Origin: a virus
IMG/VR virus record: IMGVR_UViG_3300017697_000135
Span: 1 to 20,175 of that record
Reading direction: 5' to 3' (one strand)
Length of the DNA: 20,175 bases
Shown here: positions 7,837 through 14,968 of the stretch, one piece after another
Layout of the letters: every line of letters begins with the position of its first letter
How positions within the stretch are numbered: position 1 is the first letter of the stretch
Notes under the pieces: generated by a model
What the model was told of the DNA's origin: nothing
Database searches by the model: none
The model's input: the letters and a program-made list of their open reading frames with translations, nothing else
Position numbers and translations under genes: made by a program

Positions 7837-8427
7837 CTAGTTGGCCAATTCCATATAGCCTTTGTTTACGGTCTCGCATATTATTTCATAGTACTCTTTT
7901 TTCAATTTGTTTTGGTGAACCCTATCTCGCATTCTGTCTAGATGTTCAAAGATCCAGTCATTGCTTTTTTGTATGCTATGTTCAGTATGCCAGTAGGGTT
8001 CATTGTAATTGGGGACGGGACTATCATCAGTCCAAACATCTTTACCCCAATATTTTTTAAAAAACTTTTGGTTACGATCAGGTATGAATGCTTTGTCTTC
8101 ACACATTCTTTTGGCATTATAATTGCCGTACTTGGGATCAAAGAATCCCTCTTTGTTCCTGTGCTTGGTCATTTCATCCGTGTAGTCTGTTAGATCAGGT
8201 CCATAGTGTTTTTCAAGAAGTCGCATATAATCTTTTAAGTCGTTTCTCGCTTGGGCGATTACTTTACCACATTCAATTCTTCCGGTGTATGTTTCTACTA
8301 CATACGGTGTATCAGTTTTGGAATCATATCCCATTTTGTCTATTGAAGTTGGAACCAAATATTTTGTTGGAGTTTTGCCATACTTGGCTTCTTTGTATTT
8401 TGCTATCTTATATTTTATTCTGTACAT
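7837..8427 (-). CDS. Unknown 196-residue protein, first gene of leftward pair
   Basis: The start is supported by AGGAG with an 8-nt spacer and by a consensus promoter about 27 bases upstream of the start codon. The protein is rich in K, Y, D and W, with a basic start (MYRIKYKIAKYKEAKYGK), a YVVETYTGRIECGKVI segment, GFFDPKYGNYNAKRMC and a helical end (EHLDRMRDRVHQNKLKKEYY). No membrane span is visible. I do not recognise the family. The only other gene in its transcript is also unknown. Opposite orientation and its own strong promoter suggest an accessory cassette within the late region. Confidence 0.7.
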   Translation of the reverse strand: MYRIKYKIAKYKEAKYGKTPTKYLVPTSIDKMGYDSKTDTPYVVETYTGRIECGKVIAQARNDLKDYMRLLEKHYGPDLTDYTDEMTKHRNKEGFFDPKYGNYNAKRMCEDKAFIPDRNQKFFKKYWGKDVWTDDSPVPNYNEPYWHTEHSIQKSNDWIFEHLDRMRDRVHQNKLKKEYYEIICETVNKGYMELAN

Positions 8428-8453
8428 TTTAATTTCTCCTAAAAATCAATATT

Positions 8454-8483
8454 ATTGTAGCACGATTTGGCAAAGAATGTCAA
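8454..8483 (-). promoter_or_regulatory. Consensus sigma70 promoter for the leftward gene pair
   Basis: Reading the minus strand, TTGACA (8483-8478) and TACAAT (8459-8454) are separated by 18 nt, with TGC directly before the -10 (extended -10). Transcription should start near 8447, just ahead of the AGGAG and ATG of the 196-residue gene. Confidence 0.8.
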
Positions 8484-8493
8484 CACAAAAAGA

Positions 8494-8531
8494 AAGGTGG
8501 CTGTGAACTTTTACAAAAACACAACCACCTT
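8494..8531. repeat. 12-bp inverted repeat in divergent control region
   Basis: AAGGTGGCTGTG (8494-8505) and CACAACCACCTT (8520-8531) are complementary at 11 of 12 positions (mismatch C8501/A8524) around a 14-nt loop. It begins 10 bases beyond the -35 of the leftward promoter. No T run follows, so a terminator is less likely. It could be an operator or a hairpin in a rightward leader. Confidence 0.6.
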
Positions 8532-8540
8532 ACGATCTAT

Positions 8541-8620
8541 AGGAGTATAATACAATGCCATCATACTATACAAGGATGTAGCCAACAATGTCAGAAAAGG
8601 TTAACTACAAATATATTTAG
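8541..8620 (+). other. Two tiny ORFs in the leader region (8 and 10 codons)
   Basis: AGGAG (8541-8545) stands 9 nt before an ATG at 8555 that opens MPSYYTRM and stops at 8581. A second mini-ORF (MSEKVNYKYI, 8588-8620) follows after 6 bases. The CTATAGGAG context matches the ribosome binding sites of the genes at 9015 and 17319. A perfect TATAAT lies at 8546-8551 but lacks a -35. These may be leader peptides or remnants of a gene. The rest of 8428-8682 holds no gene I can support. Confidence 0.3.
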
Positions 8621-8682
8621 CAAAAAGAGAGAAAAAAGACTCTATATCGGGGTGATTTTGACGGTTTTTTGTAAATACAAGT

Positions 8683-8961
8683 ATGCCACAAAGCAATATA
8701 TCCAAAAACAAGTCTAAACAGATGGCCAGATTAGGTGAAGGAGCAGTAGTTCCAACCAATGATCAAGAAACCTGTTGGGTGTTTAAAAGGGTATTGAATT
8801 CAGAGTTGGATAGACATTTAATATACAAAGTGGTCTATGTCAAGGACTTGGACTTCGTTTCAAGGGGTGGTTGGAAAAGATATTTTGGGCAGGAATCAGT
8901 TGACAAGTATATTGTTGAACTCGATCAGAAGAATGGTTGGGGGAATCCGTGGGCAAAATAA
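8683..8961 (+). CDS. Unknown 92-residue protein
   Basis: The N-terminus is polar and basic (SNISKNKSKQMARLGEG), followed by an aromatic core (CWVFKRVLNSELDRHLIYKV, then VVYVKDLDFVSRGGWKRYFG) and a glycine/tryptophan-rich end (QKNGWGNPWAK). No ribosome binding site is visible at the ATG, and a later ATG at 8722 has none either, so the start is uncertain. A TTGACG at 8658-8663 lacks a suitable -10. Function is unknown. The gene is followed at once by a strong promoter for the next one. Confidence 0.55.
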   Translation: MPQSNISKNKSKQMARLGEGAVVPTNDQETCWVFKRVLNSELDRHLIYKVVYVKDLDFVSRGGWKRYFGQESVDKYIVELDQKNGWGNPWAK

Positions 8962-8963
8962 GT

Positions 8964-9009
8964 TTGACAAATCCAATAAAATAATTTATAATAAAGATCT
9001 ATATAGGAG
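8964..9009 (+). promoter_or_regulatory. Perfect consensus sigma70 promoter and ribosome binding site for 9015
   Basis: TTGACA (8964-8969) and TATAAT (8987-8992) are 17 nt apart, an exact consensus match. Transcription should start near 8999. AGGAG (9005-9009) lies 5 nt before the ATG at 9015. It should be strong with host polymerase and drive the 240-residue gene and probably the HNH gene after it. Confidence 0.88.
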
Positions 9010-9014
9010 ATAAT

Positions 9015-9737
9015 ATGAATAAAAAACACGAAACAGTACACGATACATTAACTAATATAACTAATATAAACAATATAACTGATATAACTAATGTAAAGAA
9101 TTTAATTAAGCAAAATAACGAATTGGCTCTTAATGAAGTCGCTCCGCTCTCTGTTGGGGGAGTGATAGTTCCCAAGGTAGGGGTAGGTAGGGAGATCGCC
9201 CACCTTCCGGAGAAATGGAGAAGTGCCAAATTTGATTTGTTCAACAATGCCACTGATGACGAATTGATCAAAGGCAAGTACAACTACACATTGAGCCTAA
9301 ACATATTCAAGTATAATCATTCAGAACAAGACAAGATATTCAATTGTAAGGCTAAACTTAACAGGACCAATCTAGATCTATTCAATGCTGACATAGACAA
9401 GACCGGCTCACACTACAAGACCTGTAGGAGTCTTAGAGATGAACTACGAGTAATATATGGCACATCAGCAGAACACATAAGCCTAAACAAGTTCTATCAG
9501 TCCAATTACAGAGGTGGTAAAGCAAGGATCATAGACAACTTGAGTGCTATATTGATGAGATTTGCTAATGAACATCAATTGATAATGATATACAAAAATG
9601 AAACTTACTCATATAAATTACCAAACACTAATATCAGCCCTAAAGCGAGACAATCCGGCTGTATAGGTTCGTTAGTGGTCACCAATGACACAAATGAAAA
9701 ATACAAGAAGATAAACCTCGATGATGAAGGTCTTTAA
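9015..9737 (+). CDS. Unknown 240-residue protein with N-terminal TNI repeats
   Basis: The start is set by the promoter and AGGAG. Residues 13-27 are five tandem triplets (TNI, TNI, NNI, TDI, TNV). A low-complexity linker follows, then from about residue 65 a polar globular part with LPEKWRSAKFDLFNNATDD, YNYTLSLNIFKYN and LRDELRVIYG, and a lysine-rich end. It resembles a nucleic-acid-binding or replication-type protein only in its general basic composition, and I cannot name a family. A consensus promoter suggests early expression, although the gene sits between structural blocks. Confidence 0.7.
   Translation: MNKKHETVHDTLTNITNINNITDITNVKNLIKQNNELALNEVAPLSVGGVIVPKVGVGREIAHLPEKWRSAKFDLFNNATDDELIKGKYNYTLSLNIFKYNHSEQDKIFNCKAKLNRTNLDLFNADIDKTGSHYKTCRSLRDELRVIYGTSAEHISLNKFYQSNYRGGKARIIDNLSAILMRFANEHQLIMIYKNETYSYKLPNTNISPKARQSGCIGSLVVTNDTNEKYKKINLDDEGL
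9051..9095 (+). repeat. Five tandem 9-bp units inside the 9015 gene
   Basis: The units are ACTAATATA, ACTAATATA, AACAATATA, ACTGATATA and ACTAATGTA. They stay in frame and code for the triplets at residues 13-27. They could arise by replication slippage, or act as a binding site just downstream of the promoter. Confidence 0.85.
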
Positions 9738-9742
9738 AACAG

Positions 9743-10201
9743 ATGAGATTGGTGCCAAGCAAAGATCAATTCTTACATCAGGCCTGGCAACTCTATAGAC
9801 ATATTGATATCCCAGAGCACCCCAAAAAGGATTGTTGGATATGGCAAGGACCATTAAATGGTGGTCCGGGCAACTATGGATATCTTTACACAGCGGGTCG
9901 TAAGCAGTTGGCCCATAGGTTGAGTGTGGAGATACACACACAGAAGAAGATCCCAGAGGGTAAAGTTATAAGTCATATCTGTAATAATCCCCAGTGTGTT
10001 AATCCATATCATCTAGAGGTAGCAACACAGAAACAGAATATGGCCCATATGTACAAATCAAAAAGGGACAACATAGGTAGGAAACTACAACCCAAAGACA
10101 TCGCAAACATCAGAAAAAGTACTCTGTCAGGAGTCAAATTGGCAAAAATATATAAAGTTTCAAATTCTACTATTAGTCTCATCAAAACAGGTAAGAAGTA
10201 G
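9743..10201 (+). CDS. HNH endonuclease with C-terminal helix-turn-helix
   Basis: This 152-residue protein shows the HNH_3-type pattern: CWIWQG at 31-36, NYGY at 44-47, AHRLS at 57-61, then H78-x-C80-x4-C85-x-N87-P-x-H90-L. H78, N87 and H90 fit the metal and catalytic residues, and C80 and C85 (with C31) a zinc site. Residues about 113-150 (LQPKDIANIRKSTLSGVKLA and KIYKVSNSTISLIKTGKK) form a helix-turn-helix such as those following HNH domains in phage homing endonucleases. It probably cuts DNA site-specifically and is a free-standing mobile gene. It starts 5 bases after the previous stop, with only a weak AAGG far upstream. Confidence 0.88.
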   Translation: MRLVPSKDQFLHQAWQLYRHIDIPEHPKKDCWIWQGPLNGGPGNYGYLYTAGRKQLAHRLSVEIHTQKKIPEGKVISHICNNPQCVNPYHLEVATQKQNMAHMYKSKRDNIGRKLQPKDIANIRKSTLSGVKLAKIYKVSNSTISLIKTGKK

Positions 10202-10246
10202 TATAAATATAATAGATATCAAAAATAACTTATTATAATAAGGGAG
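10202..10246 (+). promoter_or_regulatory. A+T-rich leader with palindrome before second structural block
   Basis: TATAAATA (10202-10209) resembles T4-type late promoter boxes and overlaps the 11-mer ATAAATATAAT (10203-10213) also found at 6297. CTTATTATAATAAG (10229-10242) is a perfect 14-bp palindrome, and AGGGAG (10241-10246) is the ribosome binding site for the ATG at 10255. No -35 fits either TATAAT. It may be a late or activator-dependent promoter. Confidence 0.35.
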
Positions 10247-10254
10247 AAATTCAA

Positions 10255-10716
10255 ATGGCAAATAATGCTTCAAATTATTTAGAAGAAAAGATTTTACAGC
10301 ATATTTTCAATAGCAATTCATCGCATAGTGCTTGGACGGCACCGGTGGATAATGCTATTTTTATTTCACTACACTCTACAGCAGGCCCACTAGATGATAA
10401 CTCAGGAACAGCAACAGAAGTTCCTTTCAATGGTGGTGCTACTGACTATGGTTATACAAGAGGTGGTGGATCTGTAAGTGCTTTAAATTGGACGGTAGCA
10501 GAATCAGGCGGAACAGTCACAGCAAAAAACAATGAGGCCATCGTGTTTCCACAGGCAACAAACAATTATCCAGCACAGATAACACACATAGGTATCTATG
10601 ATGCGGCATCAGGTGGTAATCTATTGTTCCACGGACAACTTACGGTACCGAAGACTGTCACAAATGGTGATACTTTCCAAATAAATGCTAATTCTTTAGT
10701 GATCACTTTAGAATAG
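10255..10716 (+). CDS. Phage tail / virion structural protein
   Basis: This 153-residue protein begins NNASNYLEEKILQHIF, has AIFISLHSTAG at about 35 and EVPFNGGATDYGYTRGGG in the middle, and ends ITHIGIYDAASGGNLLFHGQ and a GDTFQINANSLVITLE close. 'SNYLE.K.L.H', 'THIGI.DA..GGNLLFHG.L' and 'GDTF.....L...L' mark a common family of small phage tail-associated proteins. The role in the particle is not well defined to my knowledge. It opens the second structural block with AGGGAG at an 8-nt spacer. Confidence 0.75.
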   Translation: MANNASNYLEEKILQHIFNSNSSHSAWTAPVDNAIFISLHSTAGPLDDNSGTATEVPFNGGATDYGYTRGGGSVSALNWTVAESGGTVTAKNNEAIVFPQATNNYPAQITHIGIYDAASGGNLLFHGQLTVPKTVTNGDTFQINANSLVITLE

Positions 10717-10736
10717 TAATATAGAGGACAACATCA

Positions 10737-12920
10737 ATGGCAAATATCAAGACAAGAGTAGTCACAACAGGCAATGAAGTAGATCCAGGATCATCGAGTG
10801 CTAAAGGTTCGGCCTTAACACACTCGGAAATGGATTCAAACTTTTTATTGTTAAACAATAAAAAATTAGAGAACACAACAGCAGATTTCACAGGTGAATT
10901 AAAAATTAAAGGCTCAGGTGGATCAGCAACAGGAGCCGTAAGACTATATGACAACGATGATTCGAACTATGTTGATCTAAAAGCACCAGCAACGATCAGT
11001 GGCGATTACACTTTGACTTTACCAGCCAATGATGGTAGTCCCAATGAAGTATTGATCACAGATGGCTCAGGTAATATGAGTTGGAGTGCCACTTATGCGG
11101 GTGACATCATTTCCGTGACGGCAGGAAATGGTCTGTCAGGCGGTGGTGCCTCAGGTGCCATAAGTTTAGCAGTAGATGTCACAGATAGTAATACTGTCAA
11201 AGATGAAGACGATATGGCATCAGATAGTGCCACTCATTTAGCAACACAGCAGTCGATCAAGGCTTATGTAGATGCTTCAGGTGGATTAAGTTTGATAGAT
11301 GAAGATAATATGGCTACTGATAGTGCTACGAGACCACCTAGTCAGCAATCAGTCAAGGCTTATGTAGATGCTCAAATACTTACAAAAGATAACAGTGATG
11401 AGATCACTGAAGGATCAACAAATTTATACTTCACAAATGCGAGAGCAGATGCGAGAATTACAAATGCTCTTAAAGATGAAGACAATATGTCTTCCAATAG
11501 TGCTACACATTTGGCCTCACAACAATCAATCAAGGCTTATGTTGATGCTCAAACTTTATCATTGATAGACGAAGATAATATGTCAACAGATTCGGCAACA
11601 AGGCCACCGAGTCAGCAAAGTGTCAAGGCTTACATAGCAACTCAAATTGCTACAAAAGATAATTCAGATGAAATTACAGAGGGGTCAAGTAATTTATATT
11701 TCACTAATGCGAGAGCAGATGCGAGAATAACAGCGGCATTAATTGACGAAGACAATATGTCAACTAATAGTGCCACAAGACTTCCATCACAGCAATCAGT
11801 TAAGGCTTATGTAGATGCTCAAGTGGCTACAAAAGACAACACAGATGAAATGACAGAAGGTTCTACAAACCTTTACTTTACGAATGCCAGAGCACAGGCA
11901 GTTTCAATAAACAACTTATCAGAAGACACTTCACCGCAGTTAGGTGGAAGTTTAGATGTAAATGGTGAAAAGGTTGTATCTGTATCAAATGGAGATATTG
12001 ATATTGAACCACACGGAACAGGAGATGTTCTTTTAGGTAATTTTAAATTTGATGTTGATCAGACAGTTGGAGCAGGTACAGACAACTATGCTTTAACATA
12101 TGATAATTCAACAGGTAAGATATCATTAGAAGTTCTTCCATCATCATCAAATATTGTATCAGATACTTCACCACAGTTGGGTGGAGATTTAGATGTACAG
12201 GCAAACAAAATAGTCACATCAGCAACAAATGGTAATGTAATAAGTAAACCAGATCACACAGGTGCTACAGGAAACTATGGTGCCACAGGTGGTTGGGGTT
12301 GGGGAGGTGGTAAGACACACATCAACGGTCCATTATCAATCACAAATGATGACACACCAGATATAGGAGAACTATATAATGCGGGTATCCAAATTACAGC
12401 ACAAGGAGACAGTTTTCCTGCTGTGGTATTAGCGGCTAAATCAGACAATGATAGATTTGGTAATATTTGGTTCTTAAGATCAGGTTCAGATAGTGGAGAT
12501 GCCAGAGTAAGTGACGGTGACACACTGGGTGGCTTTTATGCTTCAGGTTATCAGGCGGCAGGTACAGGTGCCGATTATAACACGGTAAGTTCTGCTTGTT
12601 ATTTTGTCACAGCAGGAGATCACAGTGACACTAACTCAGGTGCTTACTTCCAAATCAAAGCGACCAATGAAGATTCAACCACACAGAGAACAATCGTAAA
12701 CTTTAAAGGTAATAGGGCACATTTCAACCCAGATAATCAAAACATAGACTTTAGGGTCGATGGTGATACAACAGATAATTTATTAGTGGTAGATGCCGGC
12801 ACAGAAGCAGTATCAAGTGTTTCAAGCAAAATTGATTTCACAAATCTTCCAACTTCAGATCCAGCATCAGCAGGCAGACTGTGGAATGATTCAGGAACAT
12901 TAAAAGTAAGTGCGGGTTAA
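10737..12920 (+). CDS. Long tail fibre protein with internal repeats
   Basis: The 727-residue protein has GAGG (10724-10727) 9 nt before the ATG. The N-terminus contains SALTHSEMDSNFLLLNNKK, the LTxxExDxNFxxL motif common at the start of phage fibres. Residues about 155-388 hold five units of the DEDNMxTDSATxxPSQQSVK type and three of the EITEGSTNLYFTNARADARI type. Two SPQLGGxLDV units follow, then a glycine-rich GGWGWGGGKTH stretch and a beta-rich C-terminal domain ending in TSDPASAGRLWNDSGTLKV. A trimeric fibre with a repetitive shaft and a C-terminal receptor-binding domain is the natural reading. Confidence 0.85.
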   Translation: MANIKTRVVTTGNEVDPGSSSAKGSALTHSEMDSNFLLLNNKKLENTTADFTGELKIKGSGGSATGAVRLYDNDDSNYVDLKAPATISGDYTLTLPANDGSPNEVLITDGSGNMSWSATYAGDIISVTAGNGLSGGGASGAISLAVDVTDSNTVKDEDDMASDSATHLATQQSIKAYVDASGGLSLIDEDNMATDSATRPPSQQSVKAYVDAQILTKDNSDEITEGSTNLYFTNARADARITNALKDEDNMSSNSATHLASQQSIKAYVDAQTLSLIDEDNMSTDSATRPPSQQSVKAYIATQIATKDNSDEITEGSSNLYFTNARADARITAALIDEDNMSTNSATRLPSQQSVKAYVDAQVATKDNTDEMTEGSTNLYFTNARAQAVSINNLSEDTSPQLGGSLDVNGEKVVSVSNGDIDIEPHGTGDVLLGNFKFDVDQTVGAGTDNYALTYDNSTGKISLEVLPSSSNIVSDTSPQLGGDLDVQANKIVTSATNGNVISKPDHTGATGNYGATGGWGWGGGKTHINGPLSITNDDTPDIGELYNAGIQITAQGDSFPAVVLAAKSDNDRFGNIWFLRSGSDSGDARVSDGDTLGGFYASGYQAAGTGADYNTVSSACYFVTAGDHSDTNSGAYFQIKATNEDSTTQRTIVNFKGNRAHFNPDNQNIDFRVDGDTTDNLLVVDAGTEAVSSVSSKIDFTNLPTSDPASAGRLWNDSGTLKVSAG
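11199..11900 (+). repeat. Repeated modules within the fibre gene
   Basis: Five copies of an about 27-codon module (DEDxMxxxSATxxxxQQSxK core) and three of an about 25-codon module (TKDNxDExTEGSxNLYFTNA core) alternate. At DNA level the copies differ mostly at third positions, so the duplications are not recent. They are a likely site of recombination between fibres. Confidence 0.8.
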
Positions 12921-12932
12921 GGAGGTGTCTAG

Positions 12933-14834
12933 ATGGCAACCATACTTGGCGAAGCAAATTTAAGCACATCATTCACATCAATTTTTAACGATACTCGTGT
13001 AGCCACATTTGACACGGATCGAGATACGACCACAGACTACAGAAGACCAATGATTGTTAGTGGTTTTGACACACTGACTCCAGTTGATCAACTTGTTCAT
13101 TTCAATCTATTAGATCACTACAACAACACAGGCGAAGATTATATTATAACCGGAACAGGTGATCCCAATCTTTTAATAAAAGATGCTAATGGCAGTAATG
13201 TGGTTGCCACAAGGACATTAGAATTCCAATTTGATTTCACAGACATAGATCAAAAGGCTACTTTCGACACAAATTCATTAGAGATTGAAATAGATCTACA
13301 GAGTAGTTTAAAAGGTTATGAAGCATATTCAGGCAATCAAAACAGCGGTGATCCTTACTTTGGATCTTACAAAGTGACTTTTGAAACAGTCACAACACAC
13401 AACATATCACAAGCAACAACCATCCAGTACAATAGTGGTAATGCTACAAAAATAACTTCATCGGATAGGCAGACCATAACACTACAGATGCCGGGACATT
13501 TTGTTTCACAATCAAACTTTGGATTAACACCAACCGTGAAGATACAATTTTTTGGCACAGTCAATAATCCATTAGTATCTACAGGCACAGCAGATGGAAA
13601 CTTTTCTTTCTCCGGCAGATATGACAATCCATATGGATATGAAATAAGGATATTCAGTGTCAAAGCCAGATATCACTACACAGGAAGAACAAATTTAACC
13701 ACAGGTTTTACAGCACCAACAGGTGGAGACTATGGTTTCACAAATATGATTCCTTCAACATCTGTGTATAAAGGTATGGGAACAATATACAGGTATCAAA
13801 CAAAAGAAACATCAGACACTCAAAACCGGCAGATGACATTAAAGAACAACACTAATGACAACCTTTTGAATGCCACAGGTACAAATGCTAAAACATCAGC
13901 ACCAAATATAGGAACACAACCATTTGATTCTTATAAGACAGATTTTACGATTGCTTATTCAACAGGTAATGAGGTTCAATGCCCCACAGTGATGTTATAT
14001 GTTAATGAATACACAGATGAGTGGGACGATGGATTAGTAAATGAAGTCACTCCAACTATATCTATGTTCAGAGATTCCAATTTAGATTTAGTGGCTTACT
14101 TCCAAGGTGCTGAACACTCAACTTATAGTGTTTTAGCAAGACAAGAATTAAACATAGCATATATGCCGGAACTAACAGGTTCATCATATATGAACACCGG
14201 TTTTACAACCACAGTACAAGGTAATTTAATACACAACATATTAGACAGTGGAATGAATGATATGGCATCCAGTTTCACAATGACCACATTAGGTGGATTT
14301 AGATTAAAAGATCCAGTTCCAGAAGTTGATGTCAGTTTCACAGTTGATGTCACAGCAAATCCTGTAATAGCACCAACGGTTGAAACATATTCATCAAGTT
14401 TTAGTGTACAGGCAGACTCTGTGGTGACATTGGGATCGGGTGCCACATCAGGATTGGCATTTGGAGTCACTGTGGTAGGAACGGTATTAATTGATACAGC
14501 ATTATCCGGCCCGGTGACTCTCGCAAACACATTCACATTCACACCGACGGCAAATAACACGATCGCAGTCACAGGTTTAACCAAAACAGAACCATCAGCG
14601 GCATTCGCCATTGCTTCATTAAGTGGTACAGCAGGAGATATTGATGTTGTTAGAAGACCAAGTGATGCTCGGAGACACATCATAAAAACAGAAACAAGAA
14701 CATATATAACAAATGAATTCTCGAGAACAATAACACCAGATTCATTCACGAGAATATATGCGGCAAATGAATTTGATAGAACAATAACATTAGAATCATT
14801 TACAACCACAATTGATGCGGAGTTTTTATTATAA
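12933..14834 (+). CDS. Large putative virion protein, 633 residues
   Basis: AAGGAGG (12919-12925) overlaps the stop of the fibre gene and sits 7 nt before the ATG, a near-ideal ribosome binding site. The protein is rich in T, N, D, S and Y with few Cys, as in phage surface proteins. Residues about 470-560 look like an Ig-like beta domain (VTLGSGATSGLAFGVTVVGT). The C-terminus carries an 18-residue duplication (NEFSRTITPDSFTRIYAA, then NEFDRTITLESFTTTIDA). I do not recognise the family. A fibre-associated or decoration role is inferred from neighbours. Confidence 0.65.
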   Translation: MATILGEANLSTSFTSIFNDTRVATFDTDRDTTTDYRRPMIVSGFDTLTPVDQLVHFNLLDHYNNTGEDYIITGTGDPNLLIKDANGSNVVATRTLEFQFDFTDIDQKATFDTNSLEIEIDLQSSLKGYEAYSGNQNSGDPYFGSYKVTFETVTTHNISQATTIQYNSGNATKITSSDRQTITLQMPGHFVSQSNFGLTPTVKIQFFGTVNNPLVSTGTADGNFSFSGRYDNPYGYEIRIFSVKARYHYTGRTNLTTGFTAPTGGDYGFTNMIPSTSVYKGMGTIYRYQTKETSDTQNRQMTLKNNTNDNLLNATGTNAKTSAPNIGTQPFDSYKTDFTIAYSTGNEVQCPTVMLYVNEYTDEWDDGLVNEVTPTISMFRDSNLDLVAYFQGAEHSTYSVLARQELNIAYMPELTGSSYMNTGFTTTVQGNLIHNILDSGMNDMASSFTMTTLGGFRLKDPVPEVDVSFTVDVTANPVIAPTVETYSSSFSVQADSVVTLGSGATSGLAFGVTVVGTVLIDTALSGPVTLANTFTFTPTANNTIAVTGLTKTEPSAAFAIASLSGTAGDIDVVRRPSDARRHIIKTETRTYITNEFSRTITPDSFTRIYAANEFDRTITLESFTTTIDAEFLL

Positions 14835-14968
14835 TGGCCAAAGTGAAAGAAACAAACACACACGAAGCAGTATTCCATAAGACAAGTATTGGAAGAAAAC
14901 CATCTACTTGTAAAATGAACAAATCAAAGAGAAGAAGTTTCAAAAAATATAGGGGGCAGGGCAAATAA
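14834..14968 (+). CDS. Small basic protein (44 residues) with KYRGQGK end
   Basis: This short ORF overlaps the stop of the gene before it and the start of the gene after it, both as TAATG. The product is strongly basic: VFHKTSIGRKPSTCKMNKSK, then RRSFKKYRGQGK. I recall small proteins ending in KYRGQG(K/R) encoded among structural genes of uncultured marine phages, but their role is unknown to me. The charge would fit binding to DNA, RNA or an acidic virion protein. Coupling at both ends argues that it is translated. Confidence 0.65.
   Translation: MAKVKETNTHEAVFHKTSIGRKPSTCKMNKSKRRSFKKYRGQGK

Noticed and set aside
7567-8432. Several overlapping plus-strand frames rich in Leu, Phe and Ile that look like membrane proteins
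   Set aside because: They are complements of the two minus-strand genes, which have a promoter and good ribosome binding sites.
8494-8531. Inverted repeat as a tRNA or rho-independent terminator
   Set aside because: No cloverleaf or CCA-type end can be drawn, and no T run follows either arm.
8658-8682. TTGACG as the -35 of a promoter for the 92-residue gene
   Set aside because: No acceptable -10 lies 15-19 nt downstream; the expected position overlaps the ATG.
11199-11900. Repeats considered as a CRISPR array
   Set aside because: They are long coding modules with no unique spacers of constant size and lie inside one open fibre gene.
14123-14878. 251-codon open frame on the minus strand
   Set aside because: It lies opposite the well-supported virion and 44-residue genes, has V/T/S-rich shadow composition and no suitable ribosome binding site.
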